64,000 nucleotides of DNA, taken from Streptococcus mitis. GTDB lineage: Bacteria > Bacillota > Bacilli > Lactobacillales > Streptococcaceae. The notes under the pieces were generated by a model. The model did no database searches. It saw only the letters and a list, made by a program, of their open reading frames with translations, and had not been told where the DNA came from. Position 1 is the stretch's first letter. The number at the start of each line of letters is the position of its first letter. A program made the translations under genes and the position numbers. Positions 18,460 to 27,060 of this stretch are shown here, piece by piece. The stretch spans positions 639,001-703,000 of the forward strand of contig NZ_CP067992.1 of assembly GCF_016658865.1 (NCBI RefSeq), written 5' to 3'.

Positions 18460-18476
18460 TATAGTTTGAAACTATA
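18460..18476. promoter_or_regulatory. MET-box (MtaR/MetR operator) upstream of folD
   Basis: TATAGTTTGAAACTATA matches the streptococcal MET-box consensus TATAGTTTSAAACTATA described for the LysR-type methionine regulator. Its centre is 54 bp before the folD -10, about position -66, the usual place for LysR-type activation. The same 17-mer precedes metB at 52192. Confidence 0.8.
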
Positions 18477-18518
18477 GGATTGCCTAGGAAAGAAGTGTTA
18501 GAGGGGACTAACAGTTTT

Positions 18519-18527
18519 TGGTATAAT
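18519..18527 (+). promoter_or_regulatory. Extended -10 promoter of folD
   Basis: TGG-TATAAT at 18519-18527 with only a weak -35 (TTAGAG at 18498-18503), consistent with dependence on an activator bound at the MET-box. Confidence 0.65.
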
Positions 18528-18557
18528 GGAAGATATTTGAAAGAAAAGAGAAGTGAT

Positions 18558-19415
18558 ATGACACAGATTATTGATGGGAAGGCTCTAGCAGCTAAGTTAC
18601 AAGGACAGCTGGCTGAAAAGACTGCAAGATTAAAGGAAGAAACAGGTTTAGTACCTGGTTTGGTGGTGATTTTGGTTGGGGACAACCCTGCCAGCCAAGT
18701 CTACGTTCGAAATAAGGAACGTTCTGCCCTTGCAGCTGGTTTTCGTAGTGAAGTAGTCCGAGTTCCAGAAACCATTACCCAAGAGGAATTGTTAAACTTG
18801 ATTGCCAAATACAATCAAGATTCAGAATGGCACGGGATATTGGTCCAGTTACCATTGCCAAAACATATTGATGAAGAGGCGGTTTTATTAGCCATTGACC
18901 CAGAAAAAGATGTGGATGGTTTTCATCCGCTAAACATGGGGCGTCTTTGGTCAGGTCATCCAGTCATGATTCCTTCGACACCTGCAGGGATTATGGAAAT
19001 GTTTCATGAATATGGGATTGACTTGGAAGGTAAAAATGCGGTCGTCATCGGTCGTTCCAATATCGTCGGAAAACCCATGACCCAGCTTCTTTTGGCAAAG
19101 AATGCTACAGTGACTTTGACTCACTCACGGACTCATAATCTTGCCAAGGTGGCTGCTAAAGCAGATATTCTGGTGGTTGCAATCGGTCGTGCCAAGTTTG
19201 TGACTGCTGACTTTGTTAAACCTGGAGCAGTTGTCATTGATGTTGGGATGAATCGCGATGAAAATGGGAAGCTATGTGGTGATGTTGATTATGAGGCAGT
19301 TGCCCCACTTGCTAGCCACATCACACCAGTTCCTGGAGGTGTAGGTCCTATGACCATTACCATGCTGATGGAGCAAACTTATCAAGCAGCACTTCGGACA
19401 TTGGATAGAAAATAG
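18558..19415 (+). CDS. folD: Bifunctional methylene-THF dehydrogenase/cyclohydrolase
   Basis: A 285-residue cytosolic enzyme that interconverts 5,10-methylene-THF and 10-formyl-THF, using NADP. The start [10 protein letters not shown] at 18558 gives the standard FolD length; an upstream in-frame ATG at 18480 would precede the promoter and is rejected. The conserved catalytic lysine lies in YVRNKERSA. The cofactor loop reads [10 protein letters not shown], and [10 protein letters not shown] is the C-terminal family signature. It stands alone between two terminators. The MET-box links it to methionine supply, which fits its role in providing one-carbon units for methionine synthesis. Confidence 0.95.
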   Translation: MTQIIDGKALAAKLQGQLAEKTARLKEETGLVPGLVVILVGDNPASQVYVRNKERSALAAGFRSEVVRVPETITQEELLNLIAKYNQDSEWHGILVQLPLPKHIDEEAVLLAIDPEKDVDGFHPLNMGRLWSGHPVMIPSTPAGIMEMFHEYGIDLEGKNAVVIGRSNIVGKPMTQLLLAKNATVTLTHSRTHNLAKVAAKADILVVAIGRAKFVTADFVKPGAVVIDVGMNRDENGKLCGDVDYEAVAPLASHITPVPGGVGPMTITMLMEQTYQAALRTLDRK

Positions 19416-19417
19416 GA

Positions 19418-19452
19418 AAAAAGAAGGTAGAATAATGTTTTACCTTCTTTTT
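19418..19452 (+). terminator. Terminator of folD
   Basis: AAAAAGAAGGTA (19418-19429) is a perfect complement of TACCTTCTTTTT (19441-19452), with T residues at the 3' end. Confidence 0.9.
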
Positions 19453-19636
19453 ATATAATGCAGTCTAAAATGATATGAGTCCATAAACTATAAATTTGAA
19501 GTATGAAAATGCTATTAATAGAATGAAATTTGTATTGGAAAGAGTCTAGAATAGAAAGCTACTTTCATTGCACTTATTTCTTTTGAATGAACTTATCTTG
19601 CATACCATTTTATTAGGTTAAATTGATGGAAAATGA

Positions 19637-19665
19637 TTGCAATTTTAGGTGTGTTTTGATATATT
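19637..19665 (+). promoter_or_regulatory. Probable promoter of bgaA
   Basis: TTGCAA (19637-19642), a 17-bp spacer and TATATT (19660-19665) in an AT-rich stretch. The gap 19453-19780 holds this promoter, an operator-like palindrome and otherwise no recognisable feature. Confidence 0.55.
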
Positions 19666-19734
19666 TAATATATAAAATATATTATCGAACTTGGTACGTG
19701 TTTGTGTATTCAGAAGGAGGTCGTTTTTTAAAAT

Positions 19735-19752
19735 AAAGTAAGCGCTTACTTT
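19735..19752. promoter_or_regulatory. LacI/CcpA-type operator in the bgaA leader
   Basis: AAAGTAAGCGCTTACTTT is a perfect 18-bp palindrome with a central CG, the form of LacI/GalR-family sites. It resembles a cre but deviates at two outer positions. Lying about 65 bp downstream of the predicted transcription start, it could act as a roadblock. CcpA or a dedicated sugar repressor are both possible. Confidence 0.55.
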
Positions 19753-19780
19753 GTATCAAGAAAAAGAAATGAGGATTTTA

Positions 19781-22700
19781 ATGAACAAAAGACTTTTTGA
19801 TAAACGTTGTCATTATAGCATTCGTAAATTTGCAATAGGTGCGGCATCTGTAATGATTGGGGCTAGTATATTTGGCATTTCAGCTGTACAAGCTGAGGAA
19901 GTGGCTTCATCCAATACTCAAACAGGAGAAACAACTGTTCATCAAGCTCAGCCTTTAGATAAGCTTCCCGATGATGTGGCAGCTGCTATCGCAAAGGCTG
20001 ATGAGAATGGTGGGCGTGAGTTTGTAAAACCAAAAGCTGAATCGGAAGGAGGAAAAGTTACTAAGGATACAGAACCTACTAAACCTGCTAATGAGGGTAG
20101 TCATGAATTAGCTAGCCCTAAAGTGGAAACTCCAAATAAAGTAGAAGAAGGAACCAAGGCTGAGGACAAACAGAAATCTGAAGAGGCAAATCCAAAGCCT
20201 GTTGAATCTGCATCAACATCTGGAACAGAACTGAAAGAGGATTCTAAAAAAACTTCTGAAAAGGACCAAGTGAAAGCAGACACAGAGATCAAACCTTCTT
20301 CTGAAAAATCGCAAGCACTATCTGGAGAGTCAAACAAAGCTGAAGTTGAAAAGGAAAAACAACTATTATCGGAGCGAAAACAAGATTTTAATAAAGATTG
20401 GTATTTTAAACTAAATGCCCAAGGAGATTTTTCAAAAAAAGATGTGGATGTTCATGATTGGTCTAAATTGAATCTTCCACATGATTGGAGCATTTATTTT
20501 GATTTCGACCATAAGTCTCCCGCGCGTAATGAAGGTGGCCAGTTAAATGGTGGAACAGCTTGGTATCGTAAGACTTTCACATTAAATGAAGCAGACAAGA
20601 ATAAGGATGTTCGTATCAATTTTGATGGGGTTTACATGGATTCAAAGGTCTATGTAAATGGTAAATTTGTAGGACATTATCCAAGTGGCTATAATCATTT
20701 TTCATATGATATCACAGAATTTTTAAACAAGGATGGTAGTGAAAATTCAATTACTGTTCAAGTGACCAATAAGCAACCAAGTAGTCGTTGGTATTCAGGA
20801 AGTGGGATTTATCGTGATGTAACTCTTAGTTATCGTGATAAAGTCCATGTTGCCGAAAATGATAATCATATCACTACTCCAAAACTTGCTGAGCAAAAAG
20901 AAGGAAATGTTGAAACACAGGTTCAAAGTAAGATTAAAAATACGGATAAGAAGGCTGCTAAAGTCTTTGTGGAACAACAAATTTTCACTAAGGAAGGCAA
21001 GGTTGTCTCAGAATTAGTCCGCTCTGAAACGAAGAATTTAGCAGAAAATGAAGTTGCAGATTTCAGACAAACAATCCTAGTTAATAAACCAACTCTTTGG
21101 ACGACAAAAAGTTATCATCCTCAACTGTATGTTTTGAAAACAAAGGTTTATAAAGAAGGTCAACTAGTTGATGTAACAGAAGATACATTTGGTTACCGCT
21201 ATTTTAATTGGACTGCTAAGGATGGTTTCTCTCTGAATGGTGAACGCATGAAATTCCACGGAGTTAGTATTCACCATGACAATGGAGCCTTGGGTGCAGA
21301 AGAGAATTATAAGGCTACCTATCGTAAATTAAAACTCCTGAAAGATATGGGGGTTAACTCTATTCGAACAACCCACAATCCAGCTAGTCCTCAGTTACTT
21401 GATGCTGCAGCAAGTTTAGGTCTTTTGGTTCAAGAGGAAGCTTTTGATACCTGGTATGGTGGTAAGAAAACATACGACTATGGACGGTTCTTTGATCAAG
21501 ATGCAACACACCCAGAGGCTAAAAAGGGTGAGAAGTGGTCTGATTTTGATCTTAGAACAATGGTAGAACGCGATAAGAACAATCCGTCTATCGTTATGTG
21601 GTCTCTTGGAAATGAGGTGGAAGAGGCGAATGGTAGTCCTCGTTCTATCGAAACTGCTAAGCGTCTGAAGGCTATTATCAAGGCGATTGATACTGAACGT
21701 TATGTCACCATGGGTGAAAATAAATTTAGTCGTGCAGCGACAGGTGATTTCTTGAAACTCGCAGAAATCATGGATGCTGTCGGTATGAACTATGGTGAAC
21801 GTTTTTATGATGCGGTTCGTAGAGCGCATCCAGACTGGCTCATTTATGGTTCTGAAACCTCTTCAGCTACTAGAACGCGTGATTCTTATTACAATCCTGC
21901 TCAAATCCTTGGACACGATAACCGTCCAAATCGTCACTATGAACAATCTGATTATGGTAATGACCGTGTTGGGTGGGGAAGAACAGCTACTGAGTCATGG
22001 ACTTTTGACCGTGATCGTGCTGGCTATGCTGGACAATTTATCTGGACAGGAATTGACTATATCGGAGAACCAACTCCATGGCATAACCAAGATAATACAC
22101 CTGTAAAAAGTTCTTACTTTGGTATCATCGATACGGCTGGTTTACCGAAGAATGATTTTTACCTTTACCGTAGTGAATGGTATAGTGCTAAAGAAAAGCC
22201 AACTGTCCGAATTTTACCACATTGGAACTGGACTGAAGAGACACTTAAGGATCGCAAGATGCTGGTCGATGGAAAGGTTCCGGTTCGTACCTTCTCAAAT
22301 GCTGCAAGTGTCGAATTATTCTTAAATGGAGAGTCGCTTGGTAAGAAGGAATTTACTAAGAAAAGGACAGAAGATGGACGTCCATATCATGAGGGTGCTA
22401 AGCCAAGTGAATTGTATCTTGAGTGGCTTGTAAAATACCAACCAGGCACACTGACTGCGATTGCTCGAGATGAAAATGGCAACGAAATTGCGCGTGATAG
22501 TGTGACAACTGCTGGGGAGCCAGCAAGGGTTCGTCTGACTAAAGAAGAGCATGTCATCACAGCAGATGGTAAAGACCTATCTTATATCCATTATGAGATT
22601 GTGGATGGCGATGGGAATGTGGTTCCGACAGCGAATAATCTTGTTCATTTCAATCTTCATGGTCAGGGACAGATTGTTGGTGTGGATAATGGAGAACAAG

Positions 22701-25700
22701 CTAGCCGTGAGCGCTACAAAGCTCAAGCAGATGGGACATGGCAAAGACGTGCTTTCAATGGTAAAGGGGTTGTCATTGTAAAATCAACAGAAAAAGAAGG
22801 TAAATTTACTCTTTATGCAGATTCTGCTGGTTTGACATCTGATAGCGCAACGGTCGCAACTGTGTCTGGTAAGAAAGGAAACCGTCACTTTGTAGCCTTT
22901 GCTCCTGTAAAAGCAACAACTGATGTGACTACAAATCCTGAATTGCCTCAAACAGTAACAGCTATTTATAGCGACGGTAGTGTTGAGGAAAAGGCTGTAA
23001 CATGGGACATGCCAGCTGACTTGCTTACAAGTGCAGGTGAGAAAAAAGTATCTGGACGTGTAGAAGGTTTGGAAACCAAAGCTGAGGCACTTGTAAAAGT
23101 GATTGCCTTAGATAGATGGTTACCAAAAGTTGCTACAGTACCAGTTGGTACGGCTGCAGCAGATTTGGATAAAACGGTCACAGCTGTTCTGACAGATGGT
23201 AGCTTGATTGATACTGATGTTGTTTCTTGGACATTGAAAGATCCTGCTGCTTTGAACAAGGAAGGTGGACGTACGGAGGCTACTGGTAAATTGGTAGATG
23301 ACGATCGTGAAGTAACTGCAACCTTTATCGCAAGCAGTAAGGAAACAACAAGTAGCATTACAGGACTTACTGTTGGGGATAAAGCTCTTGAGAACTTCGA
23401 GTCTGGTAAGACTTATTATCGTGTATCTCTTCCTTACACTGGAACAATTCCAAATGTTGGAGCTCAGACTACTGGTTATCAAGTAACTGTTCAGCAAGCT
23501 TCTGCTGATAATGGTTATCAGGCTTCGGTTTTCTTGAGTGACCAAAAGGGTGACTTGGTTCAAACTTACCTAATTCAGTTTGTGAAGGAAGCTCCTGCCT
23601 TGAAACGTTTGGAAGTAGTTGTGGAAGGAAAAGAAACTGCTACTGAAGATCAGGTTTTAACTTATCGTGTCATTGGTAGTTATGAGGATGGTTCTCAAAC
23701 AGAATTTTCAGCTTCAGATATTCACCTAGAAGCTAAATCATCTGATGGTGGGCATCTTGAGGTAAATGGTCAGAATCTATTGCTCTATACTAAGGGAAGA
23801 GTGACTTTGACACCTCGAATCGATAATCAAACAGAGAAAACAGAATCTGTAACTACTGAAGTAGTGATTAAAGAAAATAAAGTCAGCAAGAAGATTGTGA
23901 AACTGCATCCTGTATCTGTTTCTACAGATATCAATCAGCAACCGAATCTACCTAAAGAAGTTGGGGCAGAATTTGATAAGGGCTTGCCACGCAAAGTGTC
24001 TGTAACTTGGGACAAGGTAGACGAAAAAGCGTTGGGGCATTATCATAGCTTTACGCTTAAAGGATATGTAGAAGGCACAGATATTGAAGCTCAAGCAACG
24101 GTGACAGTTGAAGGCTTACAAGTTGCAGAGGAAGTCAGCCTCACAGTACCTAAGGGTGAGACAGTTCAATTGCCAGCTAATGTTCGTGCTTACCATTCTA
24201 ACGGAACAACTATCTACAAAGATGTGGTTTGGGAACAGGTTCCAGCCAACTTTAGTCAAACTGAAGGGGTCTATGAAATCAATGGTCGTTTAGTAGGTAG
24301 CAATCTTACAACTAAAGCTCATGTTCGAGTGTCTAGTCAAGTTGTTGCTGGAAATAATATCTCTAAACAATGGACAGGTTCGCAATTGCCAGCTGCCATT
24401 GTGTCCAATACAGGAGGAGATGATTCAGCTAATACCTTGAACGACCTGACTGTGTCAAGAACGCCAACAGATGCTAAAAATAGATGGACTACTTGGAGAA
24501 CAAATACTGATAATGATTGGGCTTCTATCTTGTTTGGTAATTCAGGAGACTTGACGAAACGTTTTGTTAACAATTTATCAGTTGATTTCTATACTGATGG
24601 AGCAATTGGTCTTCCAAAAGAATATGTAGTTGAATATTATGTAGGTAAAGAAATTCCAGATTTACCAAGTGATGTCAGCAATGCTCAGCGTGATACTAAT
24701 CATCCATTTAATAATCCAGCCAACTGGAAGGCAGTTGAAAACTTACATGCTCCAAGCCAGCTATCTGCAACTCAAACCAATCACTTTACCTTTGACAAGG
24801 TAGAAACCTATGCTGTTCGTCTTCGAATGAAAAAGGCTGAAGGAACTGCAGGAGTTGGTCTGACAGAGCTAACTGTCCTTGGAAACAAGGTCTTAAGTGA
24901 AACAAGTTCAGATATTTCTATCAAAGTAGATGGCAAGGATCTTGAACACTTTAATCCATCGAAAACAGATTATTATATTCCTCAATCTAGCAAGGAAATT
25001 ACTGCAACAGCTAGCAACAATGGTTTGGTTACTCTTGTTCCAGCAACAAGTCCAAAAGGTGCGACACGTCTCATCTTAAAAGCAGAAGATGGTACGGTAT
25101 TGAAAGAATATCGAATCTTCCGCAATGATGAGAGAGAAACTAGTCAACCTCTTGCTGCAGAAAATAGTGCTAAAACCTTGAACGTTGGAGACAATCTTCA
25201 ACTTCCTTCAGAAGTCACTGTTTATTACCCAACTTCAACTACTTGGACTACAGATAAACTGGCAGTGAAATGGGATGCTATTCCTGAACATGCGACAGAG
25301 CATGAGGGAAGATTCCAAGTAACTGGTCATGTCATCGGTACAAATCTAACAACTACCATGCAAGTGACAGTTGTAGCTAAAGGAAATCAAGTCATCTCAG
25401 AGAATCCAAGCAACAATGACAAAGATTCTAAAGCCTTTGCTTCGACAACGAATGATACACAAGCAGCTTCACATGATCGAATTTTCTATATCAATGATGG
25501 AAAATACAATGAAGATGGACGTTGGACAAACTGGTCTCGTACTCCGAAAAATCAAGAAACTTCTGTTGGATTACTCTTTAAGAAGGATGGAAAAATTACT
25601 TCTCAATCTATCGGAAAAGTAGCCCTTCAGTTCTTTAGAGATAGTGGCACAGATGCTCCTGAGAAAATGGTTCTAGAAAGATATATTGGTCCAGAATTTA

Positions 25701-26941
25701 CAGAACCAAGTACGATTTCTCGTTATGAAGAAAATGCCGATCATCCATTTAACAAGGCAGAAAATTGGGCACCAATTCCTTACAAAGCTTCTGGAGAATT
25801 AGTAGCTGGTAAACCAATCGAGTTTAACTTTGATCCGGTTCAAACGACAGCTATTCGTGCTCGCATGACTCGTAAGGCTACCACCAATGGTCTTGCACTT
25901 GTAGAATTTACAGCCTATTCTGCAGGTAAGGGAGCAGAAGTGGAAACACCATCAGCGACTATTTCGATCGATGGAAAAGCATTGGAAAACTTTGATCCAA
26001 ATGTGACAGATTACACTCTAACAACAATGGGTTCAAAACCAAAAGTCACTGCGACAACTAGTGGACATGGAGTAGTCACAGTTGTGGATCATGGAAATAC
26101 AAATCTTCCAACACTTGTTCGTCTTGTTTCCAAAGATGGAAATCTGGTGAAAGAATATCGTTTATACTTTAAGTCTACCTTCCAAACAACACCGACAGAA
26201 GGCGTTAAGAACTTAGTAGCAGAAACTCCAAGTTTGGAAATTGAAAAGACTCCGCTTCCGTTTAAAGAAGTTATTCGTGAAACCCCTGAACTTGCTCAAG
26301 GTCAACGTCGTATAGTTTCTGAAGGACAAGTTGGAGAAAAAGTTGACTATATTCAAGTGTCAGGAACTAATAGAACTCTTGTTCATTCTGAAGAAAGAAA
26401 GGCCCAAGATCGCATTATTGAAGTTGGAGTGAAAGCATCTATTTCAAGTAGTAAAGGCGAGGAGCCAGCTCCAGTCAATGAAGTTCCAGAATTCAAAGGC
26501 GGTGCTAACTTTGTAGAAGCAGCAGTGAACGATGTTCCAGAATTCAAAGGCGGTGCTAACTTTGTAGAAGCAGCAGTAAATGAAGTTCCAGAATACACAG
26601 GAATTCTAGCTACTGTAGGAGAACAATCGGCACCAAGCGTTGAGAAACCTGAATTTAAGGGTGGCGTTAATGCTGTAATGGCTCTAGAACATAAACTTCC
26701 AGAGTATCGGGGTGTTCTAGCCACAGTAGGTAATCAACCAGTACCGACAGTAGAAAAACCAGAGTTTAAACTAAGTTCGTTAGAAAAATCTCAGACTCCT
26801 GAAACACCAGTCCAAGTTGCCAAGGAAGACAAGAGATTGCCAGAAACTGGTGAAAAACAGTCAGAAACAGCTATTTTCTTGGCAGGTGTTAGCTTGGCCT
26901 TGTCAGCAGCCCTATTAACTGCAAAACGAAAAGAGGATTAG
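19781..26941 (+). CDS. bgaA: Surface-anchored GH2 beta-galactosidase, BgaA-like
   Basis: A 2386-residue exo-beta-galactosidase, longer than pneumococcal BgaA (about 2230). I chose ATG 19781 (MNKRLFDKRCHYSIRK), preceded by ATGAGGA, over TTG 19751, which overlaps the palindrome. Order: YSIRK signal peptide; Glu/Lys/Pro-rich linker (about 45-195); GH2 sugar-binding and Ig-like domains (about 200-480); TIM barrel (about 480-800) with acid/base Glu612 in SLGNE and nucleophile Glu692 in YGSETSS; Ig-like domains; two carbohydrate-binding-type domains (about 1530-1700 and 1890-2050); C-terminal PEFKGGVN-type repeats; LPETG at 2353. Pneumococcal BgaA releases terminal beta-1,4-galactose from host N-glycans and also acts as an adhesin. 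It is monocistronic, followed by a cassette shared with the GH84 gene. Confidence 0.92.
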   Translation: MNKRLFDKRCHYSIRKFAIGAASVMIGASIFGISAVQAEEVASSNTQTGETTVHQAQPLDKLPDDVAAAIAKADENGGREFVKPKAESEGGKVTKDTEPTKPANEGSHELASPKVETPNKVEEGTKAEDKQKSEEANPKPVESASTSGTELKEDSKKTSEKDQVKADTEIKPSSEKSQALSGESNKAEVEKEKQLLSERKQDFNKDWYFKLNAQGDFSKKDVDVHDWSKLNLPHDWSIYFDFDHKSPARNEGGQLNGGTAWYRKTFTLNEADKNKDVRINFDGVYMDSKVYVNGKFVGHYPSGYNHFSYDITEFLNKDGSENSITVQVTNKQPSSRWYSGSGIYRDVTLSYRDKVHVAENDNHITTPKLAEQKEGNVETQVQSKIKNTDKKAAKVFVEQQIFTKEGKVVSELVRSETKNLAENEVADFRQTILVNKPTLWTTKSYHPQLYVLKTKVYKEGQLVDVTEDTFGYRYFNWTAKDGFSLNGERMKFHGVSIHHDNGALGAEENYKATYRKLKLLKDMGVNSIRTTHNPASPQLLDAAASLGLLVQEEAFDTWYGGKKTYDYGRFFDQDATHPEAKKGEKWSDFDLRTMVERDKNNPSIVMWSLGNEVEEANGSPRSIETAKRLKAIIKAIDTERYVTMGENKFSRAATGDFLKLAEIMDAVGMNYGERFYDAVRRAHPDWLIYGSETSSATRTRDSYYNPAQILGHDNRPNRHYEQSDYGNDRVGWGRTATESWTFDRDRAGYAGQFIWTGIDYIGEPTPWHNQDNTPVKSSYFGIIDTAGLPKNDFYLYRSEWYSAKEKPTVRILPHWNWTEETLKDRKMLVDGKVPVRTFSNAASVELFLNGESLGKKEFTKKRTEDGRPYHEGAKPSELYLEWLVKYQPGTLTAIARDENGNEIARDSVTTAGEPARVRLTKEEHVITADGKDLSYIHYEIVDGDGNVVPTANNLVHFNLHGQGQIVGVDNGEQASRERYKAQADGTWQRRAFNGKGVVIVKSTEKEGKFTLYADSAGLTSDSATVATVSGKKGNRHFVAFAPVKATTDVTTNPELPQTVTAIYSDGSVEEKAVTWDMPADLLTSAGEKKVSGRVEGLETKAEALVKVIALDRWLPKVATVPVGTAAADLDKTVTAVLTDGSLIDTDVVSWTLKDPAALNKEGGRTEATGKLVDDDREVTATFIASSKETTSSITGLTVGDKALENFESGKTYYRVSLPYTGTIPNVGAQTTGYQVTVQQASADNGYQASVFLSDQKGDLVQTYLIQFVKEAPALKRLEVVVEGKETATEDQVLTYRVIGSYEDGSQTEFSASDIHLEAKSSDGGHLEVNGQNLLLYTKGRVTLTPRIDNQTEKTESVTTEVVIKENKVSKKIVKLHPVSVSTDINQQPNLPKEVGAEFDKGLPRKVSVTWDKVDEKALGHYHSFTLKGYVEGTDIEAQATVTVEGLQVAEEVSLTVPKGETVQLPANVRAYHSNGTTIYKDVVWEQVPANFSQTEGVYEINGRLVGSNLTTKAHVRVSSQVVAGNNISKQWTGSQLPAAIVSNTGGDDSANTLNDLTVSRTPTDAKNRWTTWRTNTDNDWASILFGNSGDLTKRFVNNLSVDFYTDGAIGLPKEYVVEYYVGKEIPDLPSDVSNAQRDTNHPFNNPANWKAVENLHAPSQLSATQTNHFTFDKVETYAVRLRMKKAEGTAGVGLTELTVLGNKVLSETSSDISIKVDGKDLEHFNPSKTDYYIPQSSKEITATASNNGLVTLVPATSPKGATRLILKAEDGTVLKEYRIFRNDERETSQPLAAENSAKTLNVGDNLQLPSEVTVYYPTSTTWTTDKLAVKWDAIPEHATEHEGRFQVTGHVIGTNLTTTMQVTVVAKGNQVISENPSNNDKDSKAFASTTNDTQAASHDRIFYINDGKYNEDGRWTNWSRTPKNQETSVGLLFKKDGKITSQSIGKVALQFFRDSGTDAPEKMVLERYIGPEFTEPSTISRYEENADHPFNKAENWAPIPYKASGELVAGKPIEFNFDPVQTTAIRARMTRKATTNGLALVEFTAYSAGKGAEVETPSATISIDGKALENFDPNVTDYTLTTMGSKPKVTATTSGHGVVTVVDHGNTNLPTLVRLVSKDGNLVKEYRLYFKSTFQTTPTEGVKNLVAETPSLEIEKTPLPFKEVIRETPELAQGQRRIVSEGQVGEKVDYIQVSGTNRTLVHSEERKAQDRIIEVGVKASISSSKGEEPAPVNEVPEFKGGANFVEAAVNDVPEFKGGANFVEAAVNEVPEYTGILATVGEQSAPSVEKPEFKGGVNAVMALEHKLPEYRGVLATVGNQPVPTVEKPEFKLSSLEKSQTPETPVQVAKEDKRLPETGEKQSETAIFLAGVSLALSAALLTAKRKED
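26477..26578 (+). repeat. 51-bp tandem duplication near the BgaA C-terminus
   Basis: Two nearly identical 51-bp units (26477-26527, 26528-26578) each encode N-E/D-VPEFKGGANFVEAAV, 17 residues. Confidence 0.85.
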
Positions 26942-27014
26942 TTTGTGCGTCTAATGCTATCCTATTTGTATAGATTGGTAGAAGATAAAAAATGAATCGA
27001 TAAATGAGTCGAAT

Positions 27015-27048
27015 AGATGGAGAGGACCGATTAGGCCTCTCCGTCTTT
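27015..27048 (+). terminator. Terminator of bgaA
   Basis: AGATGGAGAGG (27015-27025) pairs with CCTCTCCGTCT (27036-27046; one G-U pair), followed by a short T-tract. Confidence 0.65.
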
Positions 27049-27052
27049 ACTA

Positions 27053-27060
27053 GTAAAAAT
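27053..27060. repeat. Target-site duplication, left copy
   Basis: GTAAAAAT directly before the left IS end, identical to 28476-28483 after the right end. Eight bp is the usual ISL3-family duplication length. Confidence 0.9.

Larger units (their letters stand above)
26962..27060 (+). repeat. Intergenic cassette copy 1, cut by the IS
   Basis: From CTATTTGTATAGATTGG to TAGTAAAAAT this 99-bp stretch matches 33660-33758 almost base for base. It contains a terminator-like hairpin. After the IS the match resumes at 28484 (GGAATCGTTTACTTTCGTG), so the original cassette was about 135 bp. Confidence 0.85.

Noticed and set aside
19751..19780. A TTG start for bgaA at 19751.
   Set aside because: It overlaps the operator-like palindrome; ATG 19781 has an SD and gives the same N-terminus type as the GH84 protein.
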